The notes under the pieces are model-generated. The model was not told the DNA's origin and searched no databases. It saw only the letters and a program-made list of their open reading frames with translations. From contig JAETXT010000002.1 in the NCBI GenBank assembly GCA_019188255.1, positions 2,914,001-2,978,000 on the forward strand: 64,000 bases of DNA, written 5' to 3'. Shown here in pieces: positions 54,886 to 64,000 of this stretch. Every line of letters begins with the position of its first letter. Position 1 is the first letter of the stretch. Position numbers and translations under genes: made by a program. The DNA is from Verticillium longisporum (taxonomy: Eukaryota > Ascomycota > Sordariomycetes > Glomerellales > Plectosphaerellaceae).

Positions 54886-56889
54886 ATGGTCTTGCTGAGC
54901 ACGTTGCTGTCGCTCGCGAGTCTCGCGGCCGCCCATCCCGCGCGCGGGCCTGCCTCCTCCCTGCAGTGGAACAATCGCGCGGCGGCTCTCAGCAGTTATC
55001 GATTCGGGGCTGCGTCGACCTATACTTCTCTTGACATCTCACCGGCCAATGGCTCACAGCGCGTCAAGCGGGAACGTGATGAAGACGTCAACTATGTTGA
55101 TATCGCGACACGAACACTTCGGGAGGCTATTCCCGGCGCTGCGTTTCGATTGATAGATGACTCATATGTGGGAACCAACGGTGTTGCACACGTTCATTTC
55201 CAGCAGACTATTGGTGGTGTTGATGTGGATGATGCCAGCTTCAATGTCAATGTAAGTTGGGTCCGGCTTGTAGTGATGGGCACGTATCTGATCATGCCCA
55301 TTGCTATAGATACTCGAGGATGGAACTGTTCTGTCTTTTGGAAACTCTTTTGCCAAGCAAGACCTGCACAGAAGAAACTACGAAGAAGTAGAGCGCGACC
55401 CTCTTGTGGCCTTCAAGAACGCCGTCGAACTCTTGAATCTCCCCATCAGCAACGCTTCGAGCGCCACCGCTGAGCCAACGGACGAGGCAGGGCTCTTCGT
55501 CATCCGCGGTACCAAAGGCTCGTCCTCAGACCCGAAAGCCAAGCTGGCCTATGTCCGGCATGAAGAGACTGTTTTGCTAGTGTGGAGGCTGGAGACCAAC
55601 ATCGATGATAGCCAGCTACTCGTTTACGTGGACGCCGACACCGGGAAGACAATCTCCGGCGTATACGATTCTGTGAAGACTGCAAGCTACGAAGTCTAGT
55701 AAGTGGTTCGACTTTGTCTTCATCATTGAAAACCCCCCAAGCTAACAGGACTTCCAGCCCCTGGGGATCCGGTAACCCGACAGAGGTAGATCGCAAGCTC
55801 GTGGTCAACCCCGAAGACACGGCCTCGTCACCATTCGGTTGGCATTCCGACGGAGCCCAGAGCTTCACAACGCTGCGCGGCAACAATGCCTTCATCACCT
55901 ACCCCGGAGGCAGCACACACGCCAATTCTCCGTCCCTCGTCTTCTCCTACCCCTACTCGCCACTCGCCAGCGGCCAGCGGTACACCGAAGCATCAGCCGC
56001 GCAGGGCTTCTACACTGTCAACAAGTTCCATGACATCCTGTACGCTCTCGGCTTCAACGAGCCTGCGGGCAACTTCCAGACGAACAACATCGGCAAGGGC
56101 GGAGCGGCCGGAGACCCCCTCAACCTCACCATCCAAACCACGACGGGGGCGGCCCTCATCAGCGTATCCGCGGACGGAACCAGCCCCCGGATCCAGATGG
56201 GCGTCTGGTCCGGCAGTCTCGCGCGCGACAGCGTGTTCGAGACGACGGTCCTCCTCCACGAGTACATGCACGGCGTGACGGCCCGGCTTGTCGGCGGCCC
56301 CGGCAGCGGGCGGTGCCTCAGCAACATGGACGGCCTCTCGATCGACGAGGGCTTCTCGGACCTCGTGCCCACGATCCTGCGCGTCAAGGCCGGCGACACG
56401 CGCAGCAGGGACTACACCATTGCCGACTGGGCGACGGGCCAGCCGGTGGGGCTGCGGTCGCACTACATCTCGACGAGCCTGGCGACGACGCCGCTGACGT
56501 TCGAGTCGTTGAACCGGCTCGTCGTCTCGGGAGGCTTCGACCTGGCCACCGTCTGGGCGTCGGCGTTTTACGACATCTTCTGGAACCTGGCCGACGCGTA
56601 CGGCATCGGCGACGTCAACAGCGTCGTCCTCGACGCGGCCGGCGTGCCGAGGGGCGCTCGGTACCTGCTTCTGAAGCTGATCCTCGACAGCGAGGCCCTC
56701 ATGCCGTGCAACGCGAACCATCTCCAGGCGCGAGATGCGTTGCTGGAGGCCGATCGCGTCCTGACGGCAGGGGCCAACCGGTGTGCCATCTGGAAGGGGT
56801 TTGCGCGGAGAGGGTTCGGGCAGAACGCGACGGTCGGTAGTGGCACGCAAGGTCGTGTAAATGGATTTGCGGTCCCGTCTGGGTGCTAG
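54886..56889 (+). CDS. Fungalysin, extracellular metallopeptidase M36
   Basis: Exons 54886-55251, 55310-55698 and 55758-56889, introns of 58 and 59 bases, 628 residues. Signal peptide MVLLSTLLSLASLAAAHPA, then an FTP-type inhibitory propeptide (VDIATRTL, GVAHVHFQQTIGGV, KLAYVRHEETVLLVWRL), then the catalytic domain from about PFGWHSDGAQSF. The zinc site is HEYMH in VLLHEYMHGVTARL, with the third ligand in IDEGFSDLVP. It matches the M36 length and layout of secreted elastinolytic enzymes, made as inactive zymogens and processed outside the cell. It digests proteins for nutrition and, in some pathogens, host matrix or chitinases. Catalytic residues are complete. No lesions. Confidence 0.93.
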
Positions 56890-58196
56890 AAGCCTAGGAT
56901 GCGTCATCAACCGGACATGTTTTTGCTGTATCAGAAGATGAAGTCGGACCTAAAGTGAGAATACGCTCGTGCCTCTGCCGTGAAGAGGATATGGCGAGGA
57001 GCGGTGGCAGGCTGGAGATATGGTCTGGACCTGTCTTTTATTCAGTCCAGCATGGTTATCTTCTTGATATGTGCCATGTTACCATTCGATGATCAACATC
57101 GTAAACTACCATTTTCACTGCCTGCATCAGATACAACGTCTGGAGTAAAGATGGATAATGATTTTGATGCTCTTAAACACACCGTTCACATCGAGTTTCC
57201 GTCATAAAGACACGTCTTCCTTCAATGACCAACGGACTTGATCACGTCCAGAACCACCGTCGACGACCACCCAACGAATGGAGGTGCTGGTGCTTTCAGC
57301 TTAGGTGTGCGACGAAGCAAGCGAGGCCGAAGGTCAGGGAGCAACAGCACGGTGTTTGTCGCAGTGTAATCTAGAAATGCCGCTACCCCCGCTGCTGGCT
57401 TGTTCGCGGCCTGAGTACACATCGTCGTCTCCCTCACGATGTTACGAGTTTCTCCTCCTCCTCATACTTAATTTTGTTCAGGGCCAATATAAACTCCGCA
57501 ACGACAGGGTTGGATCGGTTCGGCCCGCCCCGGACGCTACCAGGCCATCGAGGGATTTCACGCAACCAGTTTGCGTCACAATTGCGATATGGATCGACCT
57601 CGGACACAACTTGCACCAATTGATAGCCAGAGCAGAATACTCACTTCGTCTGCGACCCGCCTGTGCTTCCTCCTCATGATCATTGGCTTGGCATGTCATT
57701 TTACGCCACATGGCTACGGAGGAGGCATGTAAAGTTAAGAGGCCCAATAGAGGAGATGTTCTTCCGTGATCATCAATACAGTTAACATCAGAGACATGAA
57801 CATTGCTGGCTTCGATCCAGGTCGGGGAAGGAAAAGACACATTGAAGAGGGTATGGGGGAAACAGACAAAAAAAGAACATCAACAAGTCCAACAACAGAG
57901 AGTCATGGGCCGTCCCCAAGCCCGAAATAAGGGCTTGCTCGCACAATGAAGACAGCTTGTGCCACCGTGCCACACCAGACAGTCCAAACATAGAGGCTGC
58001 AGCCACACACAGCATCGGGTAACAAAAAGAGACGGACAGAGAGAGGGAGAGAGAGAGAGAGACCACACACGCATGCCACGAAGCATGTAGGATACCGGGA
58101 CACATAAGTCGACGACCGCTTACAGATGAACCGCCAATCCATAGCCCTTCCACAAGACGCATCACACCAGGGACACTGATCAAAACGACAAACTCT
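56890..58196. other. Convergent 1.3 kb region
   Basis: Between fungalysin (plus) and RNase H1 (minus). A GA-rich microsatellite lies at about 58035-58062. The open frames near 57300-57840 and 57788-58267 are repeat or composition driven. No gene called. Confidence 0.45.
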
Positions 58197-59438
58197 CTAC
58201 CTCGGCGGCATCCGCGCGCCAGCGACGGCGAGGTGATCCGCCGCCGTGTTCCCCACGTTGTCGGCATGCCCTTTGACCCACGTGAAGACGGTTTTCGCGC
58301 CCTCGGCCTCGCGCGTCTCGATGAGCTCCCGCACCTCCTCGACGAGGTCCCGGTTCTTCACCGGCTCGCCTTTTGAGTTGTGCCAGTCCTTCTTCTGCCA
58401 GCCCTTGTACCAGGACGTCACGCAGTTGATCGAGTACTGGCTGTCCGTGAAGATCTGCACGTCCTGCTCGTCGGGCGCGATCTCCAGGGCTCGGATGATG
58501 GCCGTCAGCTCCGCGCGCTGGTTCGTCTGCGGCTCGCCCTCGAGGCGCTCGGAGAGGTTCCTTTTGTGCCCAGAGTCAGTTTCAGTCGGGCAAGAATTCA
58601 TGATCTGGGGGGAAAGGGAGGGTAAAAAAGGGGAGCCAGTCGTCCAGTGCATACCTTGCATCGTCCACGCCAAAGAAAACACCCACCCCCGCCGCGGCCC
58701 CGACCTTGCCGTTCGCAAGACTGCTCCCGTCTGTGTAAATGGCCAGCATGCCCTGGCCCACAGCCTCCTGCGCGCCCCGGGCCGTGGCCGTCGTCTTCTT
58801 CGTCAGCGCGGCGCTGCCGCCGTGGCCCCCCGTCACCTTGGCCACGGTCGTCGCGTCGCCAAACTCCTCGATAAACTCGACGGCCTCGGCCCTCGTCTCA
58901 AACTTTTTGTACTTGGGCCCCTTGCCCTTGGCGTTGAGCCCAATGGCCTTTGCGCCGTCGGCCAGTCCGTGTAGATGCCCGGCTGCTCGCCGCGCGCCAC
59001 GGCGTAAAACTTGGCCGGCTGGGGCGGTCCCGAGGCCGGCGGCGCGGGGTTCTTGCCGGCCACAAAGGCGAGCGCGTCGTCGCGCGAGAGGAAGGACTTG
59101 TCTACATTTTCATACCGGATCTCATCAGCTTCCTTCTTCTCCTTGCAATTTTCCTTCGCATGGGAGAGGTACAGCGGTTGGAGGGCCAGGGAAGGGAAGG
59201 GGGAGGAGAGGGTTCATGAGAGGGATCCCTGGGAGCTGGGAGCTCGGGGCAGAGAAAACATACACTGCGCGCCGGCGAAGCCGTTAATCTGCTTCTGGCA
59301 CTCGGGCCACGTCAGGTAGACGCCGGGGCGCACGCCCGCGCGCACGGCGTAGTATTTTTGCGCGTCCTTGTCGGTGCGGCGCTTCTTTGCCGCAGGGGCA
59401 TCGGCCGTCGTGGCGGTTCTCTTCTTCGCGTCCGGCAT
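58197..59438 (-). CDS. RNH1: Ribonuclease H1 with two hybrid-binding domains (one frameshift)
   Basis: Exons 59264-59438, 58655-59101 and 58197-58560, introns of 162 and 94 bases. One base must be added in the T run 58949-58951 (plus-strand view) for exon 2 to close in phase; then it is 328 residues. Order: a basic N-terminus, a first hybrid-binding domain (KYYAVRAGVRPGVYLTWPEC, GFAGAQYKSF), a second one (KFYAVARGEQPGIYTDWPTA), then the RNase H domain with IYTDGSSLANG, NQRAELTAIIRAL, IFTDSQYSINCV and KGHADNVGNTAADHLA. All four DEDD catalytic residues are present. It removes RNA from RNA:DNA hybrids in nucleus and possibly mitochondria. The frameshift lies in the second binding domain and is probably a base error. 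Confidence 0.92.
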
Positions 59439-60424
59439 GATGATGTCGGCGACCCAGCGGGGGAGGATGGTAAGGGAGATGCGGAATGGCGCGTCGCTCG
59501 CCGTCAAGCCGGTGGCTGTAGTATAGCAACGGAGAGTAGTGCCCCTGGCAGCAGGAGCAGCAGTAGGTCGAGCTATATGCTGCTGGCGGGTCGCGAGGCT
59601 GCGGCGGTTCGATAGCTCTTTGTCGGCGAGGAGGAGATGCGCTTTCGGTAAAGCACCAGGTACAGGTGGGCGCGGCAGGAGTCAAAGACGTTTCATTCTC
59701 AGACGGGGTAGCAGAACTAACAAGACTTGCCAGGAATCTCGCGTTCCTACAGCAAGAGTGGATCGGAGAAGTCGCGCAGACAAAAACGAGTGACGACAGT
59801 GGTCCAAGAGGGGGGTCGGGGTCGGGTCGGCAGGAGGGTCAAGAAGGAAACAAACCAGGCCTTCGTGATAAGATAAGAGCCCCCCTTCAAAATGCTTCAG
59901 ATGCTTGACTCTGCCAAGCAATTCGACAGCTTCCATCACGGGACCATCAATGCCTCAGCTGTAGCCGCCCAGAAGAAGACATGCCGGGCGGGCTTTCTTT
60001 TTTTTTTTTTTCAAATTTCTACAAAGCATTTGAGGGGGCATGTGAATTGATGTTCCTGTACTTTTCATAACCCTTAATGAGCTGCCTGCAACTACTACAA
60101 CTGCACTGCAATGACATCTCACCCATACGACGCCCTCTCTGGCCTGCTTTGAACAGGCACCATAAATGTTTCACCTCTACCTCCACCTCCCTCCACCTCC
60201 ACCTCCACCTCGTCATAATCACCACACATGAGGATGGAGCCCAGAGGGCTATCTAACCCCTCTGTTTGCCCTGACAGCCAAAAAAGAATATGAACCACAA
60301 AGAAAACATGATGCACGGGTGCAAAGAACAATACCGACCCTTCCCGTCTTGCTAGTCGTTCCCCCGGTGCCTTGGTCCCAAAGGAACTAAGACATCTCGA
60401 AAACGCTCCGTACAGCCCGTGTTC
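59439..60424. other. Intergenic region with poly-T and CCACCT repeats
   Basis: About 990 bases between RNase H1 and the 3' end of TAD3. It has a T14 run at 59998-60011 and a CCTCCA repeat near 60178-60212. It holds the RNase H1 promoter. No gene seen. Confidence 0.5.
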
Positions 60425-61764
60425 CTAGGCATGGCGCGTGTGTGCGACAGGAGGCAGAGGTTTGAGATTGTCGCTCAGCTCCCACTCCCAAGCCAGCAGG
60501 CTCCAGTTGAGTTCGCGCCTCCAGAAAAGACCAAGCCCGTTCCCGCCACCATACTCAGCGAGTTCAGGCATGCCCTCTCCGCGCTGCTCCGAGGCGATGC
60601 CGCCAGTCAGGGGCATGCGATTGCAGAACACAATCTTGCCCATGCGCGAGTGAAGCATCGCCATCGAGCACTCAACACAGGGCTCGTGGGTTGTGTAAAG
60701 CTCGAGGCCGTGGCAAAGGTAGCCTTCTGAATTGGGGTGTTCCTCCTCGAAAAGAATCCGCTCCTGTTCCAGAAGTGGTTGGTCCTGGAAGCAGTCGAAT
60801 TCAAGATTGGAGTGCACGAACGGCAGGCCAACCTTCTGCCGCTCGTGACGCACCAGTTTTTGGGCGACCATGCTCATAGCACGAAGCACGCAGTGGGCCA
60901 TTGGATTGCCGGTGCCGGACCGCGACGGTTCCTGGTGCCAGCGGGCATCCCCAGCAAGTCCATCAAGCTCAGAGATTCCGTTTTCTCGCTGTATGATGAC
61001 AGCGCCCATGGGCTGGCCGATAGCACGGTCGAACGGAGAGCGCGCAACGCGGTGGGCGAGAGCGATCCAAAGTGTCGTATGGTCCTTGACAATATCGGAG
61101 GCGCGGGCTACCAAGGCGGGATGAGGCCCGAGAGGGTTGTTTTTGCGGTAGACGCAGGGCCAGAATTGCGATGACCACATGGCAGCTTGAACCTGTGAGG
61201 TGGGGGCGACTAAAGGAATAGGCACCGACTCGAGGAAAGGCTCTTGGCCCATGCCCTCGACTTTGGCCAGCTCCTCAGTGAGAGCGTCTCGGCTGAATTC
61301 AGAGTCCTCGCAGAGCATAATATAGATCCAGCTGGACTTGCCCGTATGGGTCTGCCGGCCCTCGGGTGTGGCGTTCATTTATTGAGTCTTGAGTTGGTTG
61401 GCGAGGTCGGAAGTTCTTGCGTACCGCCGCTGGTGGTAGAGGCCCTTAGCCACGCCTTCCGGCAGCAGAGTACGGAGCAATCTAGATACCATCAGTGACA
61501 TGGTCACGGCGGTTGTAGCGACGACAGCTTACGTGATGACCTCGTTGGCAGACTTTGTCGGTGCTCTTGTGATGAGACCATGGACGATAGTATGGTCTTG
61601 CCGGACCTCAAGGGTGGTCTTCAGCGGGATGAGCACACCACCTCCAAGATGATCCGGTATAAGATCGTTGATGAGGGGTGAGGCTGGACGGCATCGGGTC
61701 CCGTGAAGTCGGGAATTCGATCAGAGGATGCCTCTGAGGCAGCGGGGAAGTTGCTGCCGTTCAT
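60425..61764 (-). CDS. TAD3: tRNA A34 deaminase non-catalytic subunit Tad3 (in-frame stop and frameshift)
   Basis: Exon 1 61533-61764 and exon 2 60425-61481, intron 51 bases. With one added base near 61675-61685, exon 1 ends in phase and the protein is 429 residues. A TAA at 61379-61381 (codon 112) then interrupts the frame directly before MNATPEG; without it a shorter 317-residue protein would start there. Motifs: LEVRQDHTIVHGLITRAPTK in exon 1, PFDRAIGQPMGAVIIQRENG, PMAHCVLRAMSMVAQK, LYTTHEPCVECSMAMLHSR, CNRMPLTGGI. The zinc site H-x-V and PCxxC has Val where active deaminases have Glu, which defines Tad3. With Tad2 it makes inosine at tRNA position 34 and is essential in yeast. The lesions therefore look like base errors. 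Confidence 0.9.
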
Positions 61765-64000
61765 ACTGTCGACGACTTGGCCTCAACGTTGGCCCGGCCA
61801 GGCTAGGCAGAGAGACAAAGGTTGCTTAAGGACAAAACTGGTCGAGGATGGCAGTAAGCAAGAGGCCCAACTGACAGCGGAGATGATGCCGGTGCTGCCA
61901 GAGTGAAGAGGCAGACAGGTAAGACAACGCAAGTTAAAATACGTGGATTTGGCGGATCGACTGGTGCTCTAGCAGTGAGTAGGTGTTGCCTGGTCAAGGG
62001 CAGGAACACGAGTGGCGCCTGCCAGAGTTGTGGTCAGTGATCTTAACAACTGAAAACTAGACCTCGTGCCTCTGAACAGATGCCTCCTGAAATGCCTTTC
62101 TTCCTGAAAATGTGGACGGCGAAGAGAGACCAAGGTGATGTGGTTCAGAGCCTTATGCAGCAGGCGAAAACCATGTGGACATTGGTACGAGCTGCAAGTT
62201 ACGTTGGAAGCGACAGTGGTGGTAGGTTTGACCAGGAGACGGTTCCACCAAACAGACAGCAGCGTAGGTAGGAGAAGAGCGCTCAGGTCAACGGCTTCAG
62301 CTGGGAGAGTGCTATGTGGTGATGCAGGAGATGCGAACCATCAAAATCTTACCAGCCGTTGATGAATATTTTTGATACCAGAATCGTGGCGGGTGAATTT
62401 ACAATCGAGCAGCGTCACTCAGATCTACGCATCGAGGACTATTAGCCCGGTGTACTCATGCTCAAAAGCATCGTCTAGAGGGAAATCATCAGGTTCCTAC
62501 TTTTGCAGTGACGTGGAAACGGCCTTTTCAGCTTTGCGTTGCGACAGTCATCTGATTCGACTGCAGTCAAACATTTCCATTCTGCCGCCTGTCGTTCCTG
62601 CATGAGCCTGCCACCGCCTAAGCTGTTCCTGCCGCTGCTGCTGCTGTTGGCGCTGCTTACGTTAGGTACCTGCCCAGTACGCTCTTTGGGCGGTCAACCG
62701 CTGGGTGTGGAGCAGTGGCCGATGGAACGTGCCGGGCAGGCTCCACCAGCGGGACTTTCTTCGCCCATCGATCGCACTGACGCAGCCAAACACGTGAAAA
62801 GCAAGATCTCGCCGAGATGCTGCGTTCCATTCTACTTTTGGCACCTAGCGTCCGCGACACCTCACCAGCCTAGCTCATTGGGGATCCTCTTCCGCGGAGA
62901 GCCTCCCGCCGGACGAAACAGACTCTTTGCTGACAGACGGCCACCGCTCGAGGGGACAGCCCGGCTGTTGTCCGAACTTGCACGATCAAACGGACCCAGC
63001 AAGACAAGACCCTGCGAGTTGCAGGGACCCCGAAGAAGGCTCCATCGTCCCAAGTCGCTTGTTTCCCTTGGCTCGCTTCGTGTTTCTTCCTCGAAGCCCT
63101 GTCACGAAAGGGAAATGGGAGGCAAAGACTGAAAGAGAAGATGCAGAAGAAGAAGAAGCTTGTTTGGTTTTGTCTTTTCTTAGCATCAGACTGGTCGTGC
63201 CCACTGACCACCTCACCTATTCTTACCTGCGGCTGTCGTGCCCCACGCCCACAAAAAGATGAAGACCAAGCGGTTTGACATGGCGGATGAAAGCTCAAAC
63301 CAACCTTCTTTCTTGAGACCAGAAAGAACAGAAATCCTCGTTCGCCGGCCGGCTTGTCCATGCCGCTGTGCGTGGGATCAAGGCTATAGCATGGCAACCC
63401 TTGGAACCAACGAGCGGATTGTGCGGATACGGCATCTATTTTCCGCCGCGGCGCTCTCGCTCGCTGCTCCCAGCACTGTAGGCTGCAGACTGCAGACTGC
63501 ACCGCTGCCCGCCCCGTCTCATCTCATCTCCGATGACGGCCAGCGCGCATCGTGTCGTGCGTCGATGCTAAAATGCCTCTCTGGACCCCTCGTGGTGCCC
63601 TGAATGGGGGGGATGCCGCTGCCCCTCTTCTGCAGCTCGAGACCTTCATACCGAGCTGGTGGATCTCTTGCTGGAGAGTGCCCTTTCCGGGGGGGTGGGA
63701 GAGGGGCTCGTTTCGCGCCAGGCGCCGTGAAATACAGAAGGCGACCGTGCTTTAACATGCACTAGGTGGGAGATGCAGGGCACAAAATGGCGCCGGCGAC
63801 CGAGGGCTTTAGCTCGAATCCATCGAGGCTGTCTCCACGGCCCGGCGGCGCAACATGCAGGCAGACAAGGGGGCAAGGGGTTGGGAACTCACTGTAAAGT
63901 GAGGGACAGAGGACAGAGGGGCAACAGGGCTTACCAGACTGCAATGCAACCACGCTGGAGAGCTTGGGAGATGTGGGGGTGTTGAGGTGCCTGCTGGAAA
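61765..64000. other. Right-end 2.2 kb without a supported gene
   Basis: It starts with the TAD3 promoter. A plus-strand frame at 62602 encodes a signal-like leucine run (KLFLPLLLLLALLTLG), but it comes largely from a CTG repeat and the rest is low complexity. Minus-strand frames near the right edge may belong to a gene outside the window. I call nothing. Confidence 0.4.

Noticed and set aside
55993..56910. 305-codon minus-strand frame over fungalysin
   Set aside because: Shadow of a GC-rich coding exon; Arg/Asp/Val repeat-like translation.
62602..63132. Possible secreted protein with a leucine-rich signal
   Set aside because: The hydrophobic run comes from a CTG-type repeat and the rest has no coding character or splice partners.

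Overview
The window is nuclear DNA of a filamentous ascomycete (Pezizomycotina, most likely Sordariomycetes). The evidence is short GT..AG introns of about 48-170 bases, GC-rich coding exons, and a typical gene set: an AA9 copper monooxygenase, an M36 fungalysin, a Ste6-type ABC exporter, an Atg28-like autophagy protein, MFS transporters and a fungal-type GT8 enzyme. There are about 25 protein genes on both strands and no operons. I found no tRNA, rRNA, CRISPR array or intact transposon.

Layout. 0.2-8.4 kb: FBXO31-like F-box gene (+), small zinc-finger gene (-), DHA1-type MFS transporter (-), Ser/Thr-rich membrane protein (-). 8.9-19.5 kb: Ste6-like ABC exporter (-), PBDC1 (-), hypothetical 273-residue protein (+), small protein with a possible tail anchor (-), second MFS transporter (-). 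21.8-32.4 kb: conserved ascomycete protein (+), AA9 monooxygenase (-), pyruvate kinase (-), DUF1748 protein (+), Atg28-like protein (-). 33.5-45.4 kb: WDR68/DCAF7 WD40 protein (+), quinone oxidoreductase (-), Spt5 (+), membrane-anchored pepsin-fold protein without the normal catalytic motifs (-), GT8 glycosyltransferase (+). 47.6-61.8 kb: DUF4360 secreted protein (+), a gene-poor 4 kb, SP-family sugar transporter (+), fungalysin (+), RNase H1 (-), Tad3 (-). The last 2.2 kb has no gene I can support.

Together these are mainly housekeeping genes (glycolysis, transcription elongation, tRNA editing, RNase H, eEF1A biogenesis, autophagy) mixed with secreted and transport functions of a saprotroph or plant-associated fungus. 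I see no biosynthetic gene cluster.

The strongest unexpected signal is about the sequence itself. Seven otherwise well-conserved genes need exactly one extra base at one or two places, mostly inside C/G runs. Four conserved genes, including pyruvate kinase, SPT5 and TAD3, carry an in-frame stop inside conserved sequence. Each repaired exon set closes exactly in phase, so the frameshifts are more likely base-loss errors in the assembly than pseudogenes. The best biological leads are the pepsin-fold membrane protein lacking DTG motifs, the small protein whose hydrophobic tail lies behind an in-frame TAG, and the unclassified 273-residue protein.
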